DNA of 64,000 nucleotides, taken from contig NZ_BMFY01000003.1 in NCBI RefSeq assembly GCF_014639315.1, positions 248,001 through 312,000 of the forward strand, in the 5' to 3' direction. Shown in pieces: positions 17,765 to 26,661 of the stretch. The DNA comes from Sediminivirga luteola. GTDB taxonomy: Bacteria > Actinomycetota > Actinomycetes > Actinomycetales > Brevibacteriaceae. Below the pieces are notes generated by a model, which saw only the letters and a list, made by a program, of their open reading frames with translations, was not told the DNA's origin and made no database searches. Each line of letters starts with the position of its first letter. Position 1 is the stretch's first letter. Made by a program: the position numbers and the translations under genes.

Positions 17765-18847
17765 TCATCCTTGACTGTCGAGCTGCGCGTGCGTGAGTCG
17801 GTGCAGCATGAGAGCCACGCCGAGCCTGGTTTGCCCGAGCGGGCGCGAAGGATCGAAGCCGAGAAGCTCCGGGAGCTTGCTCAAGCGGGCTTCCATGGTG
17901 GAGTGATGCACTCCGGCGAGCGTAGCGAGTCCTCGGCGGCTGGAGCCCTGTGCGACTGCTTGAAGGAGAAGTTCCGTCCACCAGGTGGAAGCGAGCGCGC
18001 GTCCCACAGCGATCACGTCTGGGTGGGGATTCGCCTCCGTGTGGGTGAGTTCGGCGAGGTGAAGAAGTGCGCCAAGCTCATCTGCGTATACCGGCTTAGA
18101 GGTGTTTCCGGCGAGCCGCAGCGCGGTGAGCGCTGAGGACCACGAATCCGGGATGTCTCCTGCCGTTCTCGCCAGAGTGCCGATGCCCGCGCGCCCGACA
18201 CGTTCACGGTATTCATCGCTCAGCGGCGGTGCGCTGCTTAGGCGCTGCGCACCGCCGGGACCGGGAGCCTCGCTCGCCAGTATCGCCCGCGCCATGCCGA
18301 ACCTCGTCACCACGACCGCGTCCGGGGCATGCGGTAGTACGCCACCTGTCGCGGAGACTGGTACCGCAATCGCCCGGAAGCTGGATCGCGCCGGAAAAGG
18401 GAGCCGGAGCAGAGCTTCTTCCCGCTCGTCGGCGCTGGTGCCGGCGGTGACGAGGATCTCGACGGCGCGCCTGGCAGGGGCATGCTGGTCGAAGCGCTGT
18501 GTGGAGACCGAGACCGCGATCGCAAGACGTTCGAGGATCATCGCATCGTTCGCATGATGTGACCCCTCGCGTTCGAGCCAGACTGTGGAGCCAGCTCCGA
18601 AGGAGAGGGAGGGCCAGGATCCCGGATCCTTTGGATCTAAGGCTTCACCGTCCGAACTGTAGCGCCGGGTTGTCTGCCGTTCGCCAGGCTGGTATCCCAC
18701 GGCGGTACCGCTCAGCACCGCTGCCCCGCGCAGGATCCCGTCGATGCTGACGCGCCCGTCGACGAGCGTGTCGAAGTAGGCGATGACCTTCAGCGTCTCG
18801 GTCGCCTCTGGGTCGAGGGCGCTCAACTTGCCGGCGAGTTCTCTCAT
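17765..18847 (-). CDS. PucR/CdaR-type helix-turn-helix transcriptional regulator
   Basis: A 360-aa regulator. The C-terminal 50 residues form the PucR-type HTH: GLATLAGVHHSTMEARLSKL followed by LGFDPSRPLGQTRLGVAL. The middle is a GAF/GGDEF-like sensory region without recognised catalytic residues (for example HANDAMILERLAIAVSVS). The start is ATG at 18847, which has a GGAGG site at good spacing; the frame continues upstream to 19027 without family character. It lies 116 bp downstream of the esterase on the same strand, so it may be cotranscribed and control the use of the esterase substrate. Third-position GC looks lower than in flanking genes by eye. Confidence 0.8.
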   Translation of the reverse strand: MRELAGKLSALDPEATETLKVIAYFDTLVDGRVSIDGILRGAAVLSGTAVGYQPGERQTTRRYSSDGEALDPKDPGSWPSLSFGAGSTVWLEREGSHHANDAMILERLAIAVSVSTQRFDQHAPARRAVEILVTAGTSADEREEALLRLPFPARSSFRAIAVPVSATGGVLPHAPDAVVVTRFGMARAILASEAPGPGGAQRLSSAPPLSDEYRERVGRAGIGTLARTAGDIPDSWSSALTALRLAGNTSKPVYADELGALLHLAELTHTEANPHPDVIAVGRALASTWWTELLLQAVAQGSSRRGLATLAGVHHSTMEARLSKLPELLGFDPSRPLGQTRLGVALMLHRLTHAQLDSQG

Positions 18848-18963
18848 CTCGACCTCCTCGTCGCTTACGCCCTCTCCATCGTATTGGGATCGCGTCGAGA
18901 TCTGCAGGGAATGAAGGGGCGCAAGCGACGGCGTGGATGAGATGCGTGGATGAACAGTGGAGG

Positions 18964-19932
18964 TTAGGAATCGAGCATGCGCGTGATCCACTTGTTTCGC
19001 GTTTCGACCATCGCCGCCGACAGCCATGCATGGGGCGCAAAATTGTCGAAACCGTGGAAGCCTCCCGGCCAGACATGCAGTTCGCAGTCACCGCCGGCCG
19101 CCCAGATGCGGGAGGCATAGCTGACGTTCTCATCGCGGAACACTTCCGCGCTGCCCACGTCGATGAAGGTGGGCGGGAGGCCGGAAAGATCCTCGGCACG
19201 CGCCGGGGCCGCGTAGATCGAGACGTCATCGGTGCCTCGGCGATCCCCTAGCAACGCGGTCCAGCCGGTCTCATTGCTGGTGCGATCCCAGACGCCGATG
19301 CCGTCGATCTGGTGAGCTGAGATGGTTTCGTTGCGATCGTCGAGCATCGGGTAGATGAGCAGCGACGCGCGAAGGTCAGGGCCCTTCCGGTCTCTCGCGA
19401 GCAGGGTGACACCCGCGGAGAGCCCGCCGCCAGCGCTCGCGCCGCCGACGAGGATGCGAGCCGGGTCGATGCCGAGTTCTTCGGCGTGTTCCGCCGTCCA
19501 GACGAGGCCCGCGTAGCAGTCCTCGACGGGCACGGGATCCGGGAACTCCGGTGCGAGCCGGTACTCAACGGAGACGATGCTGGCCCCGTGGCTCTTGATG
19601 AAGGGGAGGAAGCCGGCAACGCCCATCAAGCGATTCCCTGTGATCATCCCGCCGCCGTGGATGTGATAAATTCCTGGCCCCGCAGTGCTCCGGCTCGGGT
19701 CGCGGAAGATGGAGACGAGGATCTCGCCGCCCTCGAAGCCTTCGATGGTGCGTTCCTCGTGGGTCGCGCCGACCGCCGCGATCTGTTCGTGGAGTGTCGG
19801 ATCATCGGGCATCTGCCGCAAGGCGGGAATCATCTCCGGCGTGAGCGTTGGCGGCAGTTCCTGACCTATTGCTCCGAGCGCGGCCGCGAGTTCGGGGTCG
19901 AATGCGGGTACGGGATGCTTCGTGTGCGTCAT
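18964..19932 (-). CDS. Alpha/beta hydrolase, hormone-sensitive-lipase (HSL) family esterase
   Basis: A 322-aa cytoplasmic esterase. The HSL oxyanion motif HGGG is in YHIHGGGMITGNR. The nucleophile elbow is GGASAGGGLSAGV, the Asp of the triad is in FIDVGSAEVFRDE, and the His is in WPGGFHGFDNFAP. VSVEYRLAPEFPDPVPVEDC is typical of the family. The chosen start is ATG at 19932 with GGAG about 8 nt upstream; an in-frame ATG at 19944 would add MEID. The natural substrate is unknown. The adjoining PucR-like gene suggests an inducible catabolic role. Confidence 0.88.
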   Translation of the reverse strand: MTHTKHPVPAFDPELAAALGAIGQELPPTLTPEMIPALRQMPDDPTLHEQIAAVGATHEERTIEGFEGGEILVSIFRDPSRSTAGPGIYHIHGGGMITGNRLMGVAGFLPFIKSHGASIVSVEYRLAPEFPDPVPVEDCYAGLVWTAEHAEELGIDPARILVGGASAGGGLSAGVTLLARDRKGPDLRASLLIYPMLDDRNETISAHQIDGIGVWDRTSNETGWTALLGDRRGTDDVSIYAAPARAEDLSGLPPTFIDVGSAEVFRDENVSYASRIWAAGGDCELHVWPGGFHGFDNFAPHAWLSAAMVETRNKWITRMLDS

Positions 19933-20444
19933 GTCGATCTCCATTGGTCGAATGAGGCCGCAGGCGTGCGGTTGTAGGGAATTCTTCTCGCACGGGATCA
20001 CCTGGACAACCGACACCTGGCCCTGTTTCAGTTCTCGGGAACCGACATATGGCGGGTCGGGCAGTTGCGCCTGCTCCGGCAACCTGATGCTTGGACTGGT
20101 CCACACCAAGCGGCCATGCGCAGAACAAATCGAGCGCTCAGAAGGAGCCGAAGCGGGCGGCGTTCGGGTCTACGATTACGTCGAGTGGCACCGGGCACTG
20201 AAGCTATACGCGCTCAGGGGTCCCGCGGACAGATCATGGCCATCGGGAGGATCGTTGATCCCCAGCGGTGGGTGAGCCAGGCTTCGGCGACTGGTGAGTG
20301 GGCGTCGCGCCCGGAGAATCCCGTTGAGCCTCTGAAAGAAATCGGGGAGAGGCCGACTCCTACACCGCAGCTGGCCAGTCTCCAAGAAGCTTAAGCCGCT
20401 GAACCAGCCATCGCTCGCCGCCGCAGGCGTAGGCTCTAGATCTG
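19933..20444. other. 512-bp stretch without a recognisable gene
   Basis: Short open frames exist on both strands, but none has a ribosome site, actinobacterial codon bias and a recognisable product together. The esterase promoter should lie in the first 150 bases. Base composition is less GC-rich than elsewhere. No inverted-repeat ends, transposase remnants or copies of the adjacent tRNA end were seen, so decay of a former insert is only a possibility. Confidence 0.5.
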
Positions 20445-20530
20445 TGTCCGAGGGGGGACTTGAACCCCCACGCCCTAAAGCGGGCACTAGCACCTCAAGC
20501 TAGCGCGTCTACCAATTCCGCCACCCGGAC
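20445..20530 (-). tRNA. tRNA-Leu (anticodon GAG)
   Basis: The reverse complement folds as a class II tRNA of 86 nt. The acceptor stem is GTCCGGG with CTCGGAC (one G-T pair) and the discriminator base is A. The D-arm is GGCGGAATTGGTAGACGC and the anticodon loop is TTGAGGT, giving anticodon GAG for CUC codons. A long variable arm (TGCCCGCTTTAGGGCG) and a T-arm with GGTTCAAGTCC complete it. CCA is not encoded. Confidence 0.95.
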
Positions 20531-20660
20531 CTGCCGCCTTCTTCGGCGGAAGCGAAGTTCACTCTAGCAGAGGTTCAGCGCCCCGCGCGAATCCGGCCGG
20601 CTGGTGTTTGACCACTCCTCACCGACGCCCTCATCCGCCCCTAGCCGCCCGTCAGGAGGC

Positions 20661-20963
20661 TCAGGCGCCGAAGAACGGGACGGGCATGAACAGGCCCAGC
20701 AGGAGCGCTCCGGGAATGGCGACGCAGGCCCAGAGCAAGTACGGCGGACGGGTACCGGAGTCCTTGGATCCACGGCCGCTGTCCGTGCGCAGCCGGTACG
20801 CTAAGGCGGCGAGCGCCAGGAGCAGCGCCGGCACGAGCAGATAGGGCTGCCAGGGCACCGGCAGGAATGCGGTCCCCATGACGGCGACGGCGCACACGAC
20901 TCCCACCACGAGTCCGAGAAGATCGGTGCGGCGACTGTCCGGGGCTCCTGCTGAATGCGGCAT
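20661..20963 (-). CDS. Small three-helix membrane protein of unknown function
   Basis: A 100-aa protein. After a short polar head (MPHSAGAPDSRRTD) come three hydrophobic segments: residues 15-35 (LLGLVVGVVCAVAVMGTAFL), 41-60 (YLLVPALLLALAALAYRL) and 78-97 (LLWACVAIPGALLLGLFMPV), with a charged loop between the second and third. ATG at 20963 is chosen because the upstream extension has no protein-like composition. No family is recognised. It stands alone between the tRNA and a divergent surface-protein gene. Confidence 0.6.
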   Translation of the reverse strand: MPHSAGAPDSRRTDLLGLVVGVVCAVAVMGTAFLPVPWQPYLLVPALLLALAALAYRLRTDSGRGSKDSGTRPPYLLWACVAIPGALLLGLFMPVPFFGA

Positions 20964-21193
20964 GTCTTCATCGTAGGCGTCGGCGCGCGGCAACCAGTAC
21001 ACGGCAGTCACTACACGCGCGGCTGAGTCGCGATGGCCGCGGGAGCGCCGCTGGTCACGGACACATAACAACCGTCCCGGGGTGCGCCTGACACCATTCC
21101 CGGCCGTGGGCACCCTGCCGTAGGGTGCCGGTAACGCACGCGTTGACGCGGCGCGACCATCCCCGGGAATCGTAGATGCCTTGCGGAGGGCCC

Positions 21194-24100
21194 ATGACGG
21201 CGGACACCCGACCCCGATTCGGTCAGGCGCGGGCTTCCGTGCTGGCAATCCTGATGGTGCTCGCGCTGACCGCATGGCCGGCGCTGATGGGCACCGATGC
21301 TGAGGCAGCCGTACCGGAGCCGGGACCGGGGGAAGCCGTCGTCCAGCTGTACGCCGGGGATGCGCGCACCGGCCCTTCGTCGATCGGCCCGGCCCCGGCG
21401 GGGGTCACCTTCGGGTTGTTCACCAGCAACCCCTCGGCATCCATCGACGACAACGACGGGTTCGTCGACACCACGCCTCCGGGGCCGCAACCGCTGTTCA
21501 CCTGCAGCTCGGACGCCGACGGCGACTGCTCGTTCGTGGTGCCGATCCGGCCGGGAAGCCCGGGAACCGATGGCGTCCCGCAGGGCACGAGGTTGTGGGC
21601 CGCGCCGCTCTCCGCGCCCGGCGGCAGCTACTACGCCAACCCCTACTGGCAGACGGCGCCGTTGACCAATACCAATCAGCAGTCTCTCCGGCATGTCTTC
21701 CAGACCCCGGCGCTCGTCGCCGGCCAGGTGTACCGCTCCGGCTCGCAGTGGATCACGGATCCGGGCCTGCAGACCAGCCCGCAGCAGGCGATCCCGGAGT
21801 TCACCCGCCGGACCGCATCCGGCGGCGTGTGGCCGCTCTCCCGGGTCAACCCCGAGCTGCCGCCCCAGTGCGGCCTGGATGTCGCGCTGGTGGTGGACCT
21901 GTCCAGTTCCGTGGCCGCGGCGGACGCCATCGAGGATCTCAAGGCGTCGATGTCCGCCTTCGTCGACGCCCTGCACGGCACCCCCTCGCAGGTGGCGGTC
22001 TTCACCTTCGGCACTGACTCGCCCGCCAGCGGATACGGTCCCAACACCCCGCTCATGTCGGTGGCGACCACCTCCGAGGCCGAGCAGGTCAAGTCCCTCT
22101 ACGAGGATTGGGACAACCCGCCGACCAACTACACCAACTGGGACCGGGGGCTCGCGGCGGTGGCCGAGTCGAACTCCGCCGATCCGGGCAGCGAGGAGCA
22201 CTTCGACATGGCCGTCCTGATCACCGATGGCAATCCGACGGTGTACGGCCCGAATCCGCTCAGCGCGTCCGGGCAGCCGCGCGACCGCGGAAGCGGGTAC
22301 ACCCGGTTCCGCGAACTCGGTAACGGCAACGCCTCGGCGAATCTGCTCAAAAGCCAGGGGACGCGTGTGCTGGCCCTCGGCGTGGGCACCGGCGTCTCCG
22401 GCACGGGCTCTGCATACAACCTCCGGACCGTCTCCGGCCGGGACGCCTACGACGGCACCAATATCCTCGACGCGGACTACTTCCAGACCCCGGACTACGA
22501 GGAGGCGGCGCAGGCGCTGCACGACGTGGTGATGGCCAGCTGCGCGCCGTCCGTCTCCGTGATCAAACGGATCCTGCCGCCTGGAGCTGAAGACACCTCG
22601 GAGGCGTTCGTTCCCTCCGATCCATGGCGCTTCAGCGTCGACCCGGACGATCCCGAGGTCTCTGTGACCCCGGAGTCGGCGCTGACCGGGACCGCGACCG
22701 GAGGCGCGTCGTTCGATCTGTCCTTCGACCAGCCCACGGCCGGCGTCACCGTCGCCGAGGACCTGACCGGTCCGGTGTGGTCCGCCTATGAGCCCAGACC
22801 CGAGTTCACGGAATGCGTGAACAAGTCCGAGGACAACGCCCCGGTGCCGTTCACCCCCGAGGTCACCGACGATGCGTTCTCCCTGGGCCTTGAGCTCGGG
22901 CTCGAAGACGCGGTCTCCTGCATCGTCTACAACGAAGCGCCTCCGGAGACGCTGCCGGCTGCGGCGCAGGTGCATAAGCGCTGGCGGATCTCCAGCGGCG
23001 GCGAGGTCGTGGACATGCCGCACGGCTCGCAGCCTGCCGGCCTGGAGTCACGGCTGAGCATGTCGGGCCCCACGGAGAGCGCGTTGACGCCGCAGAGCTG
23101 GTCGGTGGAGCGCGCCGGGTATGACGCGGCGCCCGGGGCGCCTGAGGCGGCGCGTACCCTGACCGTCAGCGAGCAGCTCGGGATCGCGAATATGCCGGGC
23201 TGCCGTATCACCGGAGTCAGCGTGGAGGACGGCGCGCCGGCGGAGTCGGAGCCGGGCAGCGGCGAGAGTCTTTACGATGCCGGGGACAGCCAGGACCAGG
23301 TGCCGCCCGTGGACCCGGTCTCGCCGCAGCTCGAGCTGGAAGCGGGACTGAACGAGTGGACCTTCACGAACGAGGTCGACTGCGTCAGCTATCTGACCCT
23401 GGACAAGCAGGTCGCCAGCGGCGACGGTCAGACGGATTGGTGGAATCTGGACGCCATCGGTCCCGAAGGCGCTCTGCCAGGACCGAACGGCGTCGCCGGG
23501 AGCGCCGGGGTGACTCGTGTGGAGGTGACGCCCGGTACGGCGTATCAGCTCGCTGAACAGGTCGTCGATGGAGCACCGCACGAGGCGTTGCACTACGTTC
23601 AGAACGATCTGCGCAGCGAGCCGCTGCAGTTCCCCGAGTCGACGGGTTCGTGGGTCTGCGGACCGGATCCGTCGATCGGCGCCGAGGGTGCCGTCGTGGT
23701 GCCGCTGGGCATGGAGTACACCTGCGTGGCGGTGAACCAGACCGCGTTCGTCACGGTGGAGAAGATCGTGGAGGGCGGGGACGCCGCACCGGAGGACTTC
23801 GGCTTCCTGCTGACGCCGCTGCCACCGGTGATCCCCGGTGGGCACGATCACGAGCTTGTACCCGGGCAAGCGCAGAGCGTGGTGCCGGGCCAGCTGTACG
23901 AACTGACGGAATCGTCCGGACCTGAGGGTTACACGCTCGAAGACCTCGTCTGCACCTCAGGCGGGGAAGAACTCGACCCTGCGGAGTTCTCGCTGCTCGC
24001 TGGTGCATCCGCCACCTGCGAGGCGACCAACGTCGCCGATGAACCGACCCCGACGCCGGACCCGAGCACAGACCCCACGACAGACCCGACAACCGATCCC

Positions 24101-24649
24101 ACGACGGACCCGACTACGGATCCCACGACGGACCCAACTACGGATCCGACGACTGATCCGACAACGGACCCAACAACCGATCCCACCACCGACCCGACGA
24201 CAGATCCGACTACGGACCCGACCACCGATCCGACCACAGACCCCACCACGGACCCGACCACGGATCCAACCACCGATCCGACCACAGACCCCACCACGGA
24301 CCCGACCATCGACCCCACGACCGAGCCCACCACCGATCCGACCACAGACCCCACCACAGATCCCACCACGGACCCGACCATCGACCCCACCACAGATCCG
24401 ACCACAGACCCCACGACGGCCCCGACGATCGTGCCGCCGACTGATCCGTCCGGCACCCAGGAACCGCCGCCGGGGGAGCGGCCAGGACCGCCCCCGGGTG
24501 ATCAGCCCGATCTGCCGCGCACCGGCATGCCGGTACCCGTAAGCCTGCTCACCGTCGCGGCGGTGCTCCTGATGGCCGGTGCGATCGCCCTGACTCGCGC
24601 GCGCCGCAGCGGCCAGGCATCCGGGACCGGCGATCGCCCCGGGGCCTAA
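21194..24649 (+). CDS. Large LPXTG-anchored surface protein with von Willebrand A domain and DPTT stalk
   Basis: A 1151-aa exported wall protein. It has a signal peptide (hydrophobic LAILMVLALTAWPALMG, then AEAA). An N-terminal SpaA/prealbumin-like region follows to about residue 210, then a von Willebrand A domain from about 230. The MIDAS motif D235LSSS and VLITDGNP are visible, so a metal-dependent ligand site is likely. Several immunoglobulin/SpaA-like repeats follow (for example FVTVEKIVEGGDAAPEDFGF), then 30 Asp-Pro-Thr-Thr-type units, Pro-rich sequence, L1107PRTG, a membrane helix and a basic tail. The architecture fits a pilus tip or adhesin attached by sortase. ATG at 21194 is preferred because GGAGGG precedes it; ATG at 21176 is possible. 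No sortase gene lies nearby. Confidence 0.85.
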   Translation: MTADTRPRFGQARASVLAILMVLALTAWPALMGTDAEAAVPEPGPGEAVVQLYAGDARTGPSSIGPAPAGVTFGLFTSNPSASIDDNDGFVDTTPPGPQPLFTCSSDADGDCSFVVPIRPGSPGTDGVPQGTRLWAAPLSAPGGSYYANPYWQTAPLTNTNQQSLRHVFQTPALVAGQVYRSGSQWITDPGLQTSPQQAIPEFTRRTASGGVWPLSRVNPELPPQCGLDVALVVDLSSSVAAADAIEDLKASMSAFVDALHGTPSQVAVFTFGTDSPASGYGPNTPLMSVATTSEAEQVKSLYEDWDNPPTNYTNWDRGLAAVAESNSADPGSEEHFDMAVLITDGNPTVYGPNPLSASGQPRDRGSGYTRFRELGNGNASANLLKSQGTRVLALGVGTGVSGTGSAYNLRTVSGRDAYDGTNILDADYFQTPDYEEAAQALHDVVMASCAPSVSVIKRILPPGAEDTSEAFVPSDPWRFSVDPDDPEVSVTPESALTGTATGGASFDLSFDQPTAGVTVAEDLTGPVWSAYEPRPEFTECVNKSEDNAPVPFTPEVTDDAFSLGLELGLEDAVSCIVYNEAPPETLPAAAQVHKRWRISSGGEVVDMPHGSQPAGLESRLSMSGPTESALTPQSWSVERAGYDAAPGAPEAARTLTVSEQLGIANMPGCRITGVSVEDGAPAESEPGSGESLYDAGDSQDQVPPVDPVSPQLELEAGLNEWTFTNEVDCVSYLTLDKQVASGDGQTDWWNLDAIGPEGALPGPNGVAGSAGVTRVEVTPGTAYQLAEQVVDGAPHEALHYVQNDLRSEPLQFPESTGSWVCGPDPSIGAEGAVVVPLGMEYTCVAVNQTAFVTVEKIVEGGDAAPEDFGFLLTPLPPVIPGGHDHELVPGQAQSVVPGQLYELTESSGPEGYTLEDLVCTSGGEELDPAEFSLLAGASATCEATNVADEPTPTPDPSTDPTTDPTTDPTTDPTTDPTTDPTTDPTTDPTTDPTTDPTTDPTTDPTTDPTTDPTTDPTTDPTTDPTTDPTTDPTTDPTIDPTTEPTTDPTTDPTTDPTTDPTIDPTTDPTTDPTTAPTIVPPTDPSGTQEPPPGERPGPPPGDQPDLPRTGMPVPVSLLTVAAVLLMAGAIALTRARRSGQASGTGDRPGA
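24059..24418 (+). repeat. 30-unit 12-bp coding repeat (Asp-Pro-Thr-Thr)
   Basis: 360 bp encode 30 tetrapeptides in tandem. Nearly all are DPTT; the variants are DPST, DPTI (twice) and EPTT. Codon third positions vary strongly between units. In the 3' half, 24-40-bp blocks recur almost unchanged, for example GATCCGACCACAGACCCCAC at several places, which suggests recent block duplication. The repeat forms the extended stalk of the surface protein. Confidence 0.95.
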
Positions 24650-24652
24650 CGG

Positions 24653-25339
24653 CTAGGTGAGGACCTGCTTTTGGAAGTGGTCCGGCAGCGTCAGCAGGTC
24701 CGGCAGTTCCGCGTACGGCTGGTAGGCCTCGCTGCCGCGCAGGCCGTAGCGGTTGATCCACACCCGCCGGATGCCGTACTTCTTGGTGGGCATGATGTCG
24801 TAGTCCCAGCCCTGCGCGACGTGCGTGATCAGCGCGGGGTCCCGGTCGAGCACGGAGAACAGGTGCTCGAAGGCACCCGCGCGCGGTTTGTACCACCCGG
24901 CGTCCTCGGCGGTGACGACGTAGTCGAAATCGACGCCGATCGTCTCGATGTGGTGTGGGATGAAGTCGCGGTCCGAGTTGGAGATGATGGCCAGCTGGAC
25001 CCCGAGGGCCCTCCGCTGCCGCAGCGCCTCAGGTACTTCCGGGAAGACGGGAAACTGCCGGGCGTCCTCGACGAGCTGGTCGCCGTATTCGGGCCGGTAC
25101 TCGGCGCCGTGCAGCAGCATGCACACCTCCAGGGTCTCCCGGATCAGGCCCTGGTAGCGCCGGTAGGGGCCCTGTGCGACGGCGTGGAAGCGCATCACCC
25201 GCAGATTGTCCAGGAACTCCGCGTGGTCGATCCCGACCTCGTCGAGACGCTCCCGGACGATCGGCAACGTCGCCCGGTTCAGATCGAAATCGATCAGCGT
25301 GCGATAGCAATCGAACGTGGCGACATGGCCGGCGGTCAT
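24653..25339 (-). CDS. HAD-superfamily hydrolase, 2-haloacid dehalogenase-like
   Basis: A 228-aa HAD hydrolase. Motif I is FDCYRTLIDFD with the nucleophile Asp at residue 10. Motif II is AIISNSDRDF, and the Lys and acidic residues of motifs III/IV appear in EDAGWYKPRAGAFEHLF and HVAQGWDYDIMPTKKYGI. A helical cap lies between motifs I and II. The Cys-Tyr after the nucleophile, in place of the DxD of phosphatases, and the overall length fit the haloacid dehalogenase subgroup; the substrate is unknown. Its ATG overlaps the cutA stop by 4 bp, so the pair is one operon. Confidence 0.85.
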   Translation of the reverse strand: MTAGHVATFDCYRTLIDFDLNRATLPIVRERLDEVGIDHAEFLDNLRVMRFHAVAQGPYRRYQGLIRETLEVCMLLHGAEYRPEYGDQLVEDARQFPVFPEVPEALRQRRALGVQLAIISNSDRDFIPHHIETIGVDFDYVVTAEDAGWYKPRAGAFEHLFSVLDRDPALITHVAQGWDYDIMPTKKYGIRRVWINRYGLRGSEAYQPYAELPDLLTLPDHFQKQVLT

Positions 25340-25662
25340 GAGGTGCCAGTGCTCTCATCGATCCACCGCAGGTAAGAGTCGCTGCCCTCGATGACCGGCA
25401 GTACCAGGAACTCGGGCTCGTCGTAGGGATGTTCCTGTTCCAGGAACGCCCGAAGTCCGCGTACCTGCGAGGCGGTGGTCTTAAGGCTCAGCAGGAACTC
25501 TGCTTCCCGCTGCACGCCATCCTTCCAGCGGTAGACGCTGGTGACGGGAGTGATCTGCACGCAGGCCGCCAGGCGCCGCTCCACGGCATCGGTGGCCAGT
25601 CGCTCGGCGAGCTCGGAACTGTCCACGGTGGTCTGCGCGACGACGTGGCGGGAGGAAGGCAT
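25336..25662 (-). CDS. cutA: Divalent-cation tolerance protein CutA
   Basis: A 108-aa trimeric cytoplasmic protein of the CutA1 family, linked to divalent-metal tolerance. Typical stretches are AERLATDAVERRLAACVQI (with the conserved Cys), SVYRWKDGVQREAEFLLSLKT and EHPYDEPEFLVLPVIEGS, ending in YLRWIDEST. The ATG at 25662 gives the usual family length; the upstream extension is low-complexity. It overlaps the HAD gene at ATGA. Confidence 0.93.
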   Translation of the reverse strand: MPSSRHVVAQTTVDSSELAERLATDAVERRLAACVQITPVTSVYRWKDGVQREAEFLLSLKTTASQVRGLRAFLEQEHPYDEPEFLVLPVIEGSDSYLRWIDESTGTS

Positions 25663-25765
25663 GCCTCCAGTCTGCCGTCCCTTGAGCGCATGGTCGAGGC
25701 CCGCCGGTGCAGCTCCGGCGGCGGAGCCTCCTGTGGCAGCGGCCACGAGCACGTCACGGCCCCGC

Positions 25766-26578
25766 CTAGAGGATCTTCCCGATGGGCTGGCGTTTCTCCG
25801 CCTGGAACTGGTCCTCGGCGCGGCCGTGCGCCCAGTACGCGGACAGCGAAAGGCGTTCCCGGGGGATCTCACGCGGCGCCAGGACGTCGCGGATCGCCTT
25901 CATGGCGCCCCGCTCGCCATGGGCGAAGACCTGCACGTCCCCGCCGGGCCACGGCAGCGCGGCCAATGCCTCCGGCAGCAGCGTGGTGGTACCGGCTTCC
26001 GCCCCGGCGCGGTGCAGCCAGCGCACCTCGATGCCGTCCGGCACCTCCAGGGGCACTTCGTCCTCGGGGCCGTTCACCTCGATGAGGGCGTGCCCGCGGC
26101 CTCCGGGGGCCAACGCCTCCAGGGCCGAGGCGATGGCGGGCAGCGCCGATTCGTCGCCGGCGAAAAGATGCCACTCCGCCGCTGGATCCGGTGCGTAGCC
26201 GCCACCGGGCTCGCTGACCACCAGTTGATCGCCCGGCCGCACGCCCGCGGCCCAGGGGCCCGCGCGGCCATGATCGCCATGGGAGACGAACTCGATGGCC
26301 AGCTCGCCGCGCTCGGCGTCGTAACCGCGCAGCGTGTAGGTGCGCCGGGCCGGAGCGGCCTCGGGCGGCAGCGTCGCCCGGAGTTCCTGGATATCGATCG
26401 GCGGCGCCGGCAGCGGAGCGGTGCCGGGGACGAAGATCTTGAAGTACGCGTCCGTGTGGGGCCGGTCGCCGAAAACGTCCGCCGGAGCGCCGGAGAGCCA
26501 CAGACGGACCAGGCTACGGCTGAGCCATTCCTGACGGGTGACGGTGAGCTGATGCTGGGGCCGGATGTGCCGGGCCAT
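25766..26578 (-). CDS. Siderophore-interacting protein (FAD/NAD(P)H ferric-siderophore reductase type)
   Basis: A 270-aa flavoprotein of the SIP family, which releases iron from imported ferric siderophores by reduction in the cytoplasm. The FAD-binding motif is RRTYTLRGYDAERGELAIEF. HGDHGRAGPWAAGVRPGDQL, HLFAGDESALPAIASALEAL and VFAHGERGAMKAIRDVL form the FAD and NAD(P)H contact regions. The C-terminal LSAYWAHGRAEDQF is the SIP signature. The gene is monocistronic with a possible IdeR/DtxR box 30 bp before the start codon. Confidence 0.92.
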   Translation of the reverse strand: MARHIRPQHQLTVTRQEWLSRSLVRLWLSGAPADVFGDRPHTDAYFKIFVPGTAPLPAPPIDIQELRATLPPEAAPARRTYTLRGYDAERGELAIEFVSHGDHGRAGPWAAGVRPGDQLVVSEPGGGYAPDPAAEWHLFAGDESALPAIASALEALAPGGRGHALIEVNGPEDEVPLEVPDGIEVRWLHRAGAEAGTTTLLPEALAALPWPGGDVQVFAHGERGAMKAIRDVLAPREIPRERLSLSAYWAHGRAEDQFQAEKRQPIGKIL

Positions 26579-26608
26579 GGAACCTCGCTGTTCTCCGGGG
26601 ATGGGTGG

Positions 26609-26627
26609 TTAGTAATGCCTACCCTAT
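26609..26627 (-). promoter_or_regulatory. Candidate iron box (IdeR/DtxR-type) upstream of the siderophore-interacting protein
   Basis: The 19 bases TTAGTAATGCCTACCCTAT align with the IdeR consensus TTAGGTTAGGCTAACCTAA at 12 of 19 positions, counting the plus strand. The outer parts TTAG and CCTA match best. Position 30-50 bp before the start codon of an iron-uptake gene supports the call. The match is weak enough that it remains a candidate. Confidence 0.4.
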
Positions 26628-26661
26628 GTGAGATCCGCGCCGTGTCGCGGTGACGACCGTC

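Noticed and set aside
20445..20530. tRNA-Leu as a phage or island attachment site
   Set aside because: No duplicate of the tRNA 3' end and no integrase gene were found in the window.
24059..24418. CRISPR-like regular repeat
   Set aside because: Units are 12 bp, in frame and without spacers; it is a coding repeat.
23929..24456. Minus-strand frame encoding Val-Gly-Ser-Val repeats
   Set aside because: It is the mirror of the DPTT repeat. No ribosome site or start context, and the plus-strand surface protein is well supported.
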